Shown: positions 7,370-15,683 of the stretch, piece by piece
How the letters are laid out: each line of letters opens with the position of its first letter
Numbering within the stretch: the first letter of the stretch is position 1
NCBI GenBank assembly: GCA_947503885.1
Contig: CANNFD010000002.1
Coordinates: 186,001 to 250,000, forward strand
Source: an uncultured Olleya sp.
Lineage (GTDB): Bacteria > Bacteroidota > Bacteroidia > Flavobacteriales > Flavobacteriaceae
Length of the DNA stretch: 64,000 nucleotides
Direction: 5' to 3'
Program-made: the position numbers and the translations under genes
Notes under the pieces: generated by a model
Told to the model about the DNA's origin: nothing
The model's input: only the letters and a program-made list of their open reading frames with translations
The model's database searches: none

Positions 7370-7744
7370 TTATTTTTTCTTTTTTATTGAATTTACTTGA
7401 AAAAATTCAAGTTTATTATCAGTTCCAACCATAAAGTAAGCATTATAAATTCCGTTTTCAAAATTAATAATATAATTATGACCTGAACGAACTGTATCTG
7501 TATAATCTATTGATTTTATTTTACCTAGAGCTTCTCTATTAACTTCTTCTTTAAAAAAAGCTTTAGTTTTTTCTAGGGTTAAAACCTTTTTAAAATCATC
7601 ATTAAACATGTTAAAGATGCTAACTATATTACCTTCGTTATAATTATTTTGAAATTCTGAAACTACTTGTTTATAAATTGCTTGCTCTTGGGCAAACCCT
7701 ATTGAAGTAATTAGTAGTGTTAGAATTAAAAGTAACTTTTTCAT
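7370..7744 (-). CDS. Small secreted DUF3887-like protein
   Basis: A 124-residue protein with a clean signal peptide (cleavage after GFAQ) and an alpha+beta NTF2-like pattern (FNMFNDDFKKVL, then IDYTDTVRSGHNYIINFENG), resembling the DUF3887 family of small periplasmic proteins. It sits between odhA (19 bp upstream) and odhB (25 bp downstream) in the same direction, so it is in the operon, although a secreted protein has no evident job in the 2-oxoglutarate dehydrogenase complex. Function unknown. Confidence 0.75.
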   Translation of the reverse strand: MKKLLLILTLLITSIGFAQEQAIYKQVVSEFQNNYNEGNIVSIFNMFNDDFKKVLTLEKTKAFFKEEVNREALGKIKSIDYTDTVRSGHNYIINFENGIYNAYFMVGTDNKLEFFQVNSIKKKK

Positions 7745-7762
7745 GTTTATAGTTTATTTAGC

Positions 7763-10522
7763 TTAACGCTGGTTATTTTTTGTTTTGTCAAATACAAAAT
7801 CTATAACTTCTTTATGACGTTTTTTAGAACGCACTGAACTACCTGCTGCTGGCGCACCATAAGGACGTCTTGATGCTAATCTAAATGTTTTAGCTTCATC
7901 TAAATGCATTAACATGTGTGCATAAGCCCCCATGTTTCTAGGCTCTTCTTGTGCCCAAACAATATCCTCTGCATTTTTATATTTACTTAAAGCTGCTTTA
8001 ATTTCTTGTATTGGTAATGGAAATAATTGCTCTATTCTTACCAATGCAACATCATCACGTTTTAAGTTTTCACGTTCTTCATCTAAATCGTAATAAAATT
8101 TACCAGTTAAAAATACTAGTGTTTTTACTTTATCTGCTTTTACAGATTTATCATCTATAAATGTTTGGAACGTTCCGTTTGCAAATTCTTCTATAGTACT
8201 TACACATTTTGGATGACGCAATAAACTTTTTGGTGTAAACACAATTAATGGTTTACGATAGTTAGTTTTCATTTGACGTCTTAATAAGTGGAAAAAGTTT
8301 GCTGGAGTCGTACAATCTGCAACAAACATATTATCCTTAGCACATAATTGTAAATAACGCTCCATACGTGCTGAAGAGTGCTCTGCACCTTGCCCTTCAT
8401 AACCATGAGGTAATAACATGACTAGTCCGTTTTGAGTTTTCCATTTATCTTCACCTGCAGATATGTATTGGTCCAACATGATTTGGGCACCATTACTAAA
8501 ATCTCCAAATTGTGCTTCCCATATGGTTAATGTATTTGGACTTGCCATAGCATATCCATAATCAAAACCTACAACTCCGTACTCTGACAGTAATGAGTTG
8601 TATATATAAAACTTACCTTGCTTATCGTTGATTTGGTTAAGCAGTAAAATTTCTTCTTCACTATCCTCAACCTTTACCACTGCGTGTCTATGAGAAAAAG
8701 TACCACGCTCTACATCTTGACCAGAAATACGTACGTTATACCCTTCGTCTAAAAGTGTACCATAAGCTAAATGTTCTGCCATAGCCCAGTCTAGTCTGTT
8801 TTCGTCAAACATAGTTTGACGGTCATTGATTAGACGTTCAATTTTTCTAATAAACTTTTTATCTTTTGGTAAGTTAGAAATTACTTTAGTTATTTCTGCT
8901 AATTTTTTAGAAGAGGTAGTTGTATCTACCTTTTGCATCATAGCGGTTTCATCTACTTGCGTAAAATCCTTCCATTGTTCTTCCATAAAAGGAGTGATGA
9001 CCGTTTTGTCCTCTTTACGAGAATCTTCTAATTTTTCTTCTAAACTAGACTTGTAGTTAGTTTCTAGTTGTTTAACGTAAGCTTTATCAATTATCCCTTG
9101 GGCAATTAACTTCTCAGCATAAATATCTCTAGGGTTAGAGTGTTTTGAAATTGCCTTATATAATTTAGGTTGTGTAAATCTAGGCTCATCCCCTTCATTA
9201 TGACCATATTTTCTATAACCTAATAAATCAATAAACACATCGCGCTTAAAATTCATTCTAAAGTCTAAAGCAAAAAGCATTGCGTGTACAACTGCTTCTG
9301 CATCGTCAGCATTAACGTGCAGTACTGGCGACAAAGTTACTTTAGCAATATCTGTACAATAGGTACTTGATCTTGCATCTAAATAATTTGTTGTAAAACC
9401 AACTTGATTATTTACTACGACATGTATAGTTCCGTTAGTTTTATAACCATCTAACTGTGCCATTTGCACAACCTCATAAACTAATCCTTGACCTGCAATA
9501 GCAGCATCGCCATGCACTACAATTGGTAATACTTTACTAAAATTATCGCTATAATAATTGTCTTGTTTTGCTCTAACTATACCTTCTACTACTGCTCCAA
9601 CCGTTTCTAAATGCGAAGGGTTTGGTGCAATACTTAAGTTAATTTTTTTACCTGTATCTGTTTTGCGGTTACTTGTCCAACCTAAGTGGTACTTAACATC
9701 TCCATCAAATACTTCTTGTTCGTAATCTTTTCCATCAAACTCGCTAAAAATATCTTTTGCAGATTTACCAAAAATATTTGTTAAGGTACTTAATCGTCCT
9801 CTGTGAGCCATTCCCATTACAAACTCTTCAACGCCAAGTTCTGCTGCTTTTTCAATTACTGCATCTAAACCAGGGATTAAAGACTCTCCTCCTTCTAAAG
9901 AAAAACGTTTTTGACCAACATATTTTGTATGTAAAAAACTTTCAAACGAAACTGCTTCGTTTAATTTTTTAAGGATATGTTTTTTTTGTTCTTCAGAAAA
10001 ATTAGGTTGATTATCGTTAATATTAAGTTTGTTTTGAATCCACTGAATCTCATCAGGTTTTCTTATATACATATACTCGACACCAATAGAATCGCAATAA
10101 ATACTATCTAAATGTCTTATAATTTCGCGAAGTGTTTGCGAACCAATTCCTAATGTTTCACCAGCATTAAATGTTGTATCCAAATCCGACTGAGACAAAC
10201 CAAAATTTTCAATTGCTAATGTTGGTTCATATTTTCTACGGTCTCGAACGGGATTGGTTTTAGTAAATAAGTGACCTCTTTCTCGATAGCCATTTATTAA
10301 TTTTACAACCTGAAACTCTTTAGTTAGGTTCTCGGAAACATGCTCGCAAGAAAAATCCTCTGGCATGTCACCAGTCTGTCCAAAACTTTCAGAACCAAAG
10401 TCGTAACCTTGAAAAAAGGCTCTCCAACTAGGCTCTACTGAGTCTGGGTTTTTTAAGTATTGATCGTATAAATCAGCAAAGTATGCTGTATGTGCTGCGT
10501 TTAAAAAAGAGTATTTATCCAT
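7763..10522 (-). CDS. odhA: 2-oxoglutarate dehydrogenase E1 component
   Basis: A 919-residue thiamine-diphosphate-dependent E1 that decarboxylates 2-oxoglutarate and passes the succinyl group to the lipoyl domain of OdhB. It has the characteristic short N-terminal E1o region (MDKYSFLNAAHTAYF ... PSWRAFFQGYDF), a dehydrogenase domain with the ThDP motif from GDAAIAGQG through NNQVGF (around residues 340-375) and the C-terminal transketolase-like pyrimidine-binding domain, ending in an RPYGAPAAGS element typical of E1o. The length is normal for the family. A -7-like box (TATTTTTG read on the minus strand) lies at 10562-10569, giving a leader of about 35 nt. Confidence 0.96.
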   Translation of the reverse strand: MDKYSFLNAAHTAYFADLYDQYLKNPDSVEPSWRAFFQGYDFGSESFGQTGDMPEDFSCEHVSENLTKEFQVVKLINGYRERGHLFTKTNPVRDRRKYEPTLAIENFGLSQSDLDTTFNAGETLGIGSQTLREIIRHLDSIYCDSIGVEYMYIRKPDEIQWIQNKLNINDNQPNFSEEQKKHILKKLNEAVSFESFLHTKYVGQKRFSLEGGESLIPGLDAVIEKAAELGVEEFVMGMAHRGRLSTLTNIFGKSAKDIFSEFDGKDYEQEVFDGDVKYHLGWTSNRKTDTGKKINLSIAPNPSHLETVGAVVEGIVRAKQDNYYSDNFSKVLPIVVHGDAAIAGQGLVYEVVQMAQLDGYKTNGTIHVVVNNQVGFTTNYLDARSSTYCTDIAKVTLSPVLHVNADDAEAVVHAMLFALDFRMNFKRDVFIDLLGYRKYGHNEGDEPRFTQPKLYKAISKHSNPRDIYAEKLIAQGIIDKAYVKQLETNYKSSLEEKLEDSRKEDKTVITPFMEEQWKDFTQVDETAMMQKVDTTTSSKKLAEITKVISNLPKDKKFIRKIERLINDRQTMFDENRLDWAMAEHLAYGTLLDEGYNVRISGQDVERGTFSHRHAVVKVEDSEEEILLLNQINDKQGKFYIYNSLLSEYGVVGFDYGYAMASPNTLTIWEAQFGDFSNGAQIMLDQYISAGEDKWKTQNGLVMLLPHGYEGQGAEHSSARMERYLQLCAKDNMFVADCTTPANFFHLLRRQMKTNYRKPLIVFTPKSLLRHPKCVSTIEEFANGTFQTFIDDKSVKADKVKTLVFLTGKFYYDLDEERENLKRDDVALVRIEQLFPLPIQEIKAALSKYKNAEDIVWAQEEPRNMGAYAHMLMHLDEAKTFRLASRRPYGAPAAGSSVRSKKRHKEVIDFVFDKTKNNQR

Positions 10523-10638
10523 TATTTTCTTTAAGACGTGTTCGCTTCAACAAAATTTTATCAAAAATACAACATTTACTAAATATAGAGATGCTTTTAT
10601 TATATTTATAACATTATAAAACCTCTAAATTAATTATT

Positions 10639-11184
10639 ATGAATATTAAACTAGTTAACACCCCTAAAATTATTGTTTTATCATTAATAGCGTGTTTTTT
10701 TATAACTTTTGCTAATGCTCAAGATGATTTACCTAAACAAAAAAGCGAATTTTGGAAAAAAGTGCGTTTTGGAGGTGGGTTAGGTTTAAGTACTGGTAAT
10801 AATTTTTTTAGCGCTACTTTAGCACCAAGCGCCATTTACCAATTTGATAATAATTTTGCTCTAGGTTTAGGATTAAACGGTACTTATAACAAAAGTAAAA
10901 ACTACTACAAATCAACTATATTAGGAGCTAGTCTTCTAGGATTATTCAATCCTATTCAAGAAATACAACTATCTACCGAATTTGAACAACTAAATGTAAA
11001 TCGTCAATTTGAAGGCCCATTTGCAAGCACACCAGATAGCAACTATTGGGTACCTGCTTTATTTGTTGGCGCTGGATACAGAACAAAAAATGTTACTGCC
11101 GGTCTTAGATATGATTTACTATATGACGACACAAAAAGCATATATGCAAATGCTTTAATTCCATTTGTGAGAGTGTATTTTTAA
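10639..11184 (+). CDS. Small outer-membrane beta-barrel protein
   Basis: A 181-residue protein with a signal peptide (cleaved after ANAQ) followed by about eight amphipathic strands (VRFGGGLGLSTGNNFFSATLAPSAIYQF onward) and a C-terminal Phe. Flavobacterial homologues divergent from odhA are often labelled alpha-ketoglutarate decarboxylase because of this neighbourhood, but nothing enzymatic is visible; it is an OmpW/OmpX-sized barrel. It is transcribed away from odhA and ends in its own terminator. Confidence 0.8.
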   Translation: MNIKLVNTPKIIVLSLIACFFITFANAQDDLPKQKSEFWKKVRFGGGLGLSTGNNFFSATLAPSAIYQFDNNFALGLGLNGTYNKSKNYYKSTILGASLLGLFNPIQEIQLSTEFEQLNVNRQFEGPFASTPDSNYWVPALFVGAGYRTKNVTAGLRYDLLYDDTKSIYANALIPFVRVYF

Positions 11185-11210
11185 AAAAATCACTCATAAA
11201 AAATAAATTC

Positions 11211-11247
11211 AAACCTTTCTGCACTTCTAGCAGGAAGGTTTTTTTTT
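11211..11247 (+). terminator. Terminator of the small barrel gene
   Basis: Stem AAACCTTTCTGC / GCAGGAAGGTTT with one G-T pair, 7-nt loop and eight T's. It separates the barrel gene from the denitrification operon. Confidence 0.88.
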
Positions 11248-11290
11248 ATGACATTACATTAATCGTTTTAATTAAGATAAAAAACTCCTA

Positions 11291-11337
11291 AATATGACAT
11301 TTGTCATATTTTAAAGATTATTGTGTTAGTATTTTTG
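11291..11337 (+). promoter_or_regulatory. Crp/Fnr-type operator and promoter of the cytochrome c-nosZ operon
   Basis: Perfect palindrome AATATGACA-TT-TGTCATATT (11291-11310) followed after exactly 19 bp by the -7 box TATTTTTG (11330-11337). The core TGAC-N4-GTCA is a Crp/Fnr-superfamily site shape (compare HcpR/DNR-like sites). If transcription starts 5 nt after the box, as in the small-RNA units, the operator is centred at -41.5, the classical class II activator position. The same core and spacing recur before nirK. Confidence 0.78.
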
Positions 11338-11357
11338 TTGAATAAAATTTAAACAAC

Positions 11358-11861
11358 ATGAAGACAACACTAAAATTAATGACTGTATTATTTATCACCC
11401 TAATTGTTAGTTGTGGCGGTAAAGAAGAAAAGAAAAAAGAATCATTCTCTTACAAAAAGAAAGAAACAACAGAACAAACCACTACAAAAAAAGAAGCAAA
11501 AGTTAAACCTTCTGAAAAAATTGATTTATCAAACAAAGGTGTTGGACCTATCAAGTCGGTTGAGTTAGCAGCAGTAATAGACCAAGAAATGGTGACTCTT
11601 GGAGCTGATGTATTTAAAAAAATGTGTACAGCATGTCACAGAACAGACAAAAAATTTATAGGCCCAGCTCCAGCAGGAATCTTAAAACGTCGTTCTCCAG
11701 AATGGATTATGAATATGATTTTAGCTCCTGAAAAAATGGTTAAAGAAGACCCATTAGCTAAAGAGTTATTAATGGAGTTTAACGGATCACCTATGGCTAA
11801 TCAAAACCTAAGTGAAAAAGACGCTAGAGCTGTATTAGAATATTTTAGAACCTTGGAATAA
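11358..11861 (+). CDS. Cytochrome c lipoprotein of the nos operon
   Basis: A 167-residue lipoprotein (lipobox Cys19 in IVSC) with a Lys/Glu/Thr-rich tether to about residue 55, then a class I cytochrome c fold. Heme attaches at Cys90-Thr-Ala-Cys93-His94, and Met146 in GSPMANQ is the likely sixth ligand. As first gene of the nosZ operon it is the probable electron donor to NosZ in the periplasm, as cytochromes encoded with sec-type (clade II) nos clusters are thought to be. Confidence 0.88.
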   Translation: MKTTLKLMTVLFITLIVSCGGKEEKKKESFSYKKKETTEQTTTKKEAKVKPSEKIDLSNKGVGPIKSVELAAVIDQEMVTLGADVFKKMCTACHRTDKKFIGPAPAGILKRRSPEWIMNMILAPEKMVKEDPLAKELLMEFNGSPMANQNLSEKDARAVLEYFRTLE

Positions 11862-11900
11862 TCCAAAGTAATAACCAATCAAAAACTTATACAAATAGTC

Positions 11901-12479
11901 ATGAAAACTTTAAAAATAATTTTTTTTACATGTATTTGTTTAGCTTTTGTTTTTGCTTGTAAAAACGAAAACAAAGACGCGACATCGACCTCTACAGTTA
12001 CCCAAACTGACAACACATCCGGTGAAAGATCTGGTCAAGCTTTTATTGAAGATGATGGTTCCACACCTAATATATTACAAATTGCAATTGGCTCTAAAGA
12101 CCACACAACTTTAGTTGCAGCAGTACAAGCTGCACAACTAGAAAATGCTTTAGTAAACGCAGGACCTTTAATGGTTTTTGCGCCAACTAACGAAGCTTTT
12201 GCTGCATTACCAGATGGTACAGTAGACAACTTACTAAAACCAGAAAACAAAGATGCATTAGCTAATATATTAAAGTACCACGTTACTCCTGGAAACTATT
12301 CTAAAGATTTTTTAAAGAAATTTAAAAAATTAGGTCAAGCTAATAATAGCTATGTAAAAGTAGAAGTTGTAGATGGAGAACCAATGATTGGAGGTGCTAA
12401 AATCATTGCAAGTGTACCTGCAGGGAACGGTATAATTCACGTCATTGACAAAGTATTATTACCTCCTACAGAAGAATAG
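11901..12479 (+). CDS. Fasciclin (FAS1) domain lipoprotein
   Basis: A 192-residue lipoprotein (lipobox Cys20, FAFVFAC context) with one FAS1 domain at about 50-190, recognised by GPLMVFAPTNEAFAALP, LANILKYHV and NGIIHVIDKVLLP. FAS1 domains usually mediate adhesion or protein interaction. It lies between the cytochrome (39 bp) and nosZ (27 bp), so it is in the operon; an interaction or scaffold role for periplasmic N2O reduction is inferred, not known. Confidence 0.85.
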   Translation: MKTLKIIFFTCICLAFVFACKNENKDATSTSTVTQTDNTSGERSGQAFIEDDGSTPNILQIAIGSKDHTTLVAAVQAAQLENALVNAGPLMVFAPTNEAFAALPDGTVDNLLKPENKDALANILKYHVTPGNYSKDFLKKFKKLGQANNSYVKVEVVDGEPMIGGAKIIASVPAGNGIIHVIDKVLLPPTEE

Positions 12480-12506
12480 AAAAACACTAATTAAAATCAC
12501 ACAATA

Positions 12507-14474
12507 ATGAAAAAAATAATAACATCAACAATTGCACTTGTAGCTATTCTTGCTTCATTTACAAGTTGTAACAACTCAAGTAAATCTAGCAACTCCGGAG
12601 CTTTATCAAGCAACAATGCAGAAAAAGTATATATAGCTCCTGGAGAACACGATTCGCATTACGCATTTATATCAGGAGGGTATAGTGGTAACCTTACAGT
12701 TTACGGTTTACCTTCTGGAAGAATGTTTAAAGAAATTCCAGTATTCTCACAATTTCCAACAAATGGTTATGGGTATTCTGAAGAAACAAAACCTATGTTA
12801 GAAACATCTTTTGGGCCTATCCCATGGGACGATTCGCACCACCCAGATATTTCTCAAACTAATGGAGAATTAGATGGTCGTTGGATTTTTATTAACGGTA
12901 ACAACACACCACGTATCGCAAGAGTTGGTTTAAGATCTTTTGAAACAGAAGAAATTATTGAAATCCCTAACAGTGCCGGTAACCATAGTTCTTCTTTTAT
13001 TACAGAAAACACAGAGTATGTGGTTGCAGGAACACGATTTTCTGTTCCAGTACCGCAACGTGATATGCCAATTAAAGACTATAAAGGAAACTTTAAAGGT
13101 GCTTTAACTTTTATTTCTGTAGACCCAGAACATGGTCACATGGACATTAAATTTCAAATACTAATGCCAGGATTTAACTACGATTTATCGCATCCTGGAC
13201 GTGGAAAATCTCATGGATGGTTCTTCTTTACCACGTATAATACTGAAGAGGCAAGCACGCTTTTAGAAGTTAACGCCTCTCAAAACGATAAAGATTTTAT
13301 TGCAGCAATTAACTGGAAAAAAATTGAAGAATATGTAAATAATGGTGGTGGTAAAATGATGCCAGCAAATTATGCGCATAACTTAATGGATGAGTCTACA
13401 CATACTGCTACTACTACTATGAAAAAAGAAGTACGTGTAGTAAACCCAATAGATGTTCCTGGAGCAGTATATTTTTTACCAACACCAAAATCACCTCATG
13501 GTTGTGATGTAGATCCATCTGGAGAGTATATTGTAGGTAATGGTAAATTATCAGCTAACTTAACAGTACACTCATTTACAAAAATGCTAGATGCAATTGA
13601 AAAAGAGAAATTTGCAGGTGAAGCTTATGGTATTCCAATTTTAAACTTCGAAGACGTTTTAGCAGGTTCTGTTGAACAACCAGGATTAGGGCCTCTACAT
13701 ACTGAGTTTGATGGTCAAGGAAATGCATATACTACATTCTTTATCTCTTCCGAAGTTGTAAAATGGAAATTAGGTACTTGGGAGGTTATTGATAGAAAAC
13801 CAACGTATTACTCTGTTGGTCACTTAACAATTCCTGGAGGAAACTCTGCAAAACCTTTTGGTAAATATATGTTTGCTATGAACAAAATTACTAAAGACCG
13901 TTATTTACCAGTTGGTCCAGAGATGGAACACTCTGCACAATTGTATGATATCTCTGGAGAAAAAATGGAATTACTTTTAGATTTCCCAACACATGGTGAG
14001 CCACATTACGCTGCTGCTATTCCTGCTGAAATAATAAAAGAAAACTCTTTAAAATTCTACAAGTTAGCAAATAATAAACACCCGTATAAAGCTACAAATG
14101 ATGAAGAAACTAGAGTAGAAAGAGATGGTAAAAACGTGCATGTTTATATGACCATGATACGTAGTCACTTCTCTCCGGATAATATTGAAGGTGTTAAAGT
14201 TGGAGACAAAGTATTTTTCCACATAACCAACTTAGAACAAGATTTTGATGTCCCTCACGGTTTTGCTGTAATTGGCGCTAATAATGCAGAATTATTAATA
14301 GCTCCAGGTCAAACAAGAACTTTAACATGGGAGCCTAAACAAGTAGGTGTATGGCCTTTCTATTGTACAGATTTCTGTTCTGCATTACACCAAGAAATGC
14401 AAGGTTATATCAGAGTCTCTGCTGAAAACAGCGACACGCCACTAAAGTGGTCAATGGGAGAAGATATAGAATAA
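12507..14474 (+). CDS. nosZ: Nitrous-oxide reductase, sec-dependent (clade II), lipoprotein form
   Basis: A 655-residue reductase of N2O to N2. The N-terminus is a Sec/lipobox signal (Cys21 in SFTSC) with no twin-arginine motif, which marks the clade II type. The seven-bladed propeller (about 50-530) carries the His-rich Cu-Z site motifs (GEHDSHYAF, DDSHHPD, NYAHNLMD, SPHGCDVDPSG, LGPLHTEFD). The C-terminal cupredoxin domain has the Cu-A ligands Cys620, Cys624, His628 and Met631 in CTDFCSALHQEM, plus His in VPHGF. All catalytic elements appear intact, so a functional enzyme is expected. Confidence 0.96.
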   Translation: MKKIITSTIALVAILASFTSCNNSSKSSNSGALSSNNAEKVYIAPGEHDSHYAFISGGYSGNLTVYGLPSGRMFKEIPVFSQFPTNGYGYSEETKPMLETSFGPIPWDDSHHPDISQTNGELDGRWIFINGNNTPRIARVGLRSFETEEIIEIPNSAGNHSSSFITENTEYVVAGTRFSVPVPQRDMPIKDYKGNFKGALTFISVDPEHGHMDIKFQILMPGFNYDLSHPGRGKSHGWFFFTTYNTEEASTLLEVNASQNDKDFIAAINWKKIEEYVNNGGGKMMPANYAHNLMDESTHTATTTMKKEVRVVNPIDVPGAVYFLPTPKSPHGCDVDPSGEYIVGNGKLSANLTVHSFTKMLDAIEKEKFAGEAYGIPILNFEDVLAGSVEQPGLGPLHTEFDGQGNAYTTFFISSEVVKWKLGTWEVIDRKPTYYSVGHLTIPGGNSAKPFGKYMFAMNKITKDRYLPVGPEMEHSAQLYDISGEKMELLLDFPTHGEPHYAAAIPAEIIKENSLKFYKLANNKHPYKATNDEETRVERDGKNVHVYMTMIRSHFSPDNIEGVKVGDKVFFHITNLEQDFDVPHGFAVIGANNAELLIAPGQTRTLTWEPKQVGVWPFYCTDFCSALHQEMQGYIRVSAENSDTPLKWSMGEDIE

Positions 14475-14517
14475 ATAAACTTAGGGAAATTTTGTTTTAG
14501 TGTTTATTTCCTTAAAT

Positions 14518-14553
14518 AAGGCGAGAGTTGATTTATCGCTCTCGCCTTTCTTT
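14518..14553 (+). terminator. Hairpin between nosZ and the maturation genes
   Basis: Stem AAGGCGAGAG / CTCTCGCCTT with an 11-nt loop and a T-rich tail (TTCTTTTT). It may terminate most transcripts after nosZ and let a minority read into nosL-DFY, or protect the nosZ 3' end. Confidence 0.7.
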
Positions 14554-14604
14554 TTAAATCACTATTAACTATAACTAAATGGTTATCAAACAAAATTATA
14601 TTAT

Positions 14605-15216
14605 ATGAAAAAGGCTGGAATTATAATGATTGTTGGTTCCTTACTACTATTAGGGCTTTTTAAATTTCCTTTATGGAACATCATGCTAGGTGCTCCACAA
14701 TACCCTGACCCCTTAGGAATGAATATCCACATTACCGGTATACAAGGTGTTCAAGAATTTGATCTTCAAAACATAGACGGTTTAAACCATTATATTGGCA
14801 TGAAAACTATACCTAAAGCAGAAGAAATGTGGGAATTTTCTGTTTTTCCAAAAGTTATTTTAGCAATGAGCTTATTAGGGGTGCTAATTGGCGTTCTTGG
14901 ATTTGTTGGTAAAGTTAGTTATAAATATTTTTTAGGTTGGTTTGTACTTATGTCTGTTTTAGGAATATTGGGTATGTACGATTTTAATAATTGGCTAATT
15001 GATTATGGTAGTAACTTAGATCCTAATGCTATTATTAAAGTAACTAATCCAGATGGCACACCAATGTCATATAAACCACCATTAATTGGCTATCAAAAAC
15101 TACTTAATTTTGATGTAGACTCCTGGCCCCACATAGGAGGATATCTTATGTTTCTCGGGATGACATTAACACTTGTTGCTTTTTGGCTTGGCAGAAAAAC
15201 AAGCTTAAAACAGTAA
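14605..15216 (+). CDS. nos-cluster integral membrane protein
   Basis: A 203-residue protein with about four transmembrane segments (residues 5-22, 84-103, 108-127 and 177-197) and an N-terminal extracytoplasmic loop of about 60 residues. Its position between nosZ and nosL matches the membrane proteins of unknown function found in clade II nos clusters. I cannot assign it to NosB or NosR: it has no FMN or iron-sulfur motif. A role in NosZ maturation or electron delivery is inferred from context. Confidence 0.7.
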   Translation: MKKAGIIMIVGSLLLLGLFKFPLWNIMLGAPQYPDPLGMNIHITGIQGVQEFDLQNIDGLNHYIGMKTIPKAEEMWEFSVFPKVILAMSLLGVLIGVLGFVGKVSYKYFLGWFVLMSVLGILGMYDFNNWLIDYGSNLDPNAIIKVTNPDGTPMSYKPPLIGYQKLLNFDVDSWPHIGGYLMFLGMTLTLVAFWLGRKTSLKQ

Positions 15217-15241
15217 AGCAAAAACAAAAAAACACTAAAAC

Positions 15242-15679
15242 ATGCAAACACTAAAACACTATTCTATTTTTGCACTATTACTAATGCTTTTTAGTTGTAA
15301 TGTAGAACCTGAACCTATAAACTACGGAAGCGACGGTTGTTATTTTTGCAAAATGACCATTGTAGACAAGGTCCACGCAGCAGAAGTAGTTACAAAAAAA
15401 GGTAAAATCTATAAATTTGACGCTACGGAATGTATGATTAATTTTATGGACAACTTTGATACTTCCGAAATTAAATTTTATTTAACTAACAATTACACAG
15501 AGCCAGAAGTATTGATAGATGCTACTAAAGCAACCTTTTTAATCAGTAAAAATATTCCAAGTCCTATGGGTGCTTTTCTATCCGCTTTTAAAAATAAAGC
15601 CGATGCAGAAAACCTTCAAGCTGATAAAGGCGGAGATTTATACACTTGGAAATCCTTATTAGAAAAATTTAAAGACTAA
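15242..15679 (+). CDS. nosL: Nitrous-oxide reductase copper chaperone NosL
   Basis: A 145-residue lipoprotein (lipobox Cys19 in LFSC) with the NosL copper-binding motif Cys33-Tyr-Phe-Cys36-Lys-Met38 and the conserved FDATECMINFM segment. NosL delivers Cu(I) to NosZ in the periplasm. It is followed after 4 bp by nosD, as in most nos operons. Confidence 0.92.
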   Translation: MQTLKHYSIFALLLMLFSCNVEPEPINYGSDGCYFCKMTIVDKVHAAEVVTKKGKIYKFDATECMINFMDNFDTSEIKFYLTNNYTEPEVLIDATKATFLISKNIPSPMGAFLSAFKNKADAENLQADKGGDLYTWKSLLEKFKD

Positions 15680-15683
15680 TATT

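Noticed and set aside
10639-11184. Alpha-ketoglutarate decarboxylase
   Set aside because: Homologues sometimes carry this name, but the sequence is a signal peptide plus small beta-barrel without any cofactor motif.
11291-11310. NsrR site before the cytochrome c-nosZ operon
   Set aside because: The flanks resemble the NsrR consensus, but the TGAC-N4-GTCA core and the matching TGAT-N4-ATCA site before nirK fit the Crp/Fnr superfamily better; the local Rrf2 palindromes have a different N6 centre.
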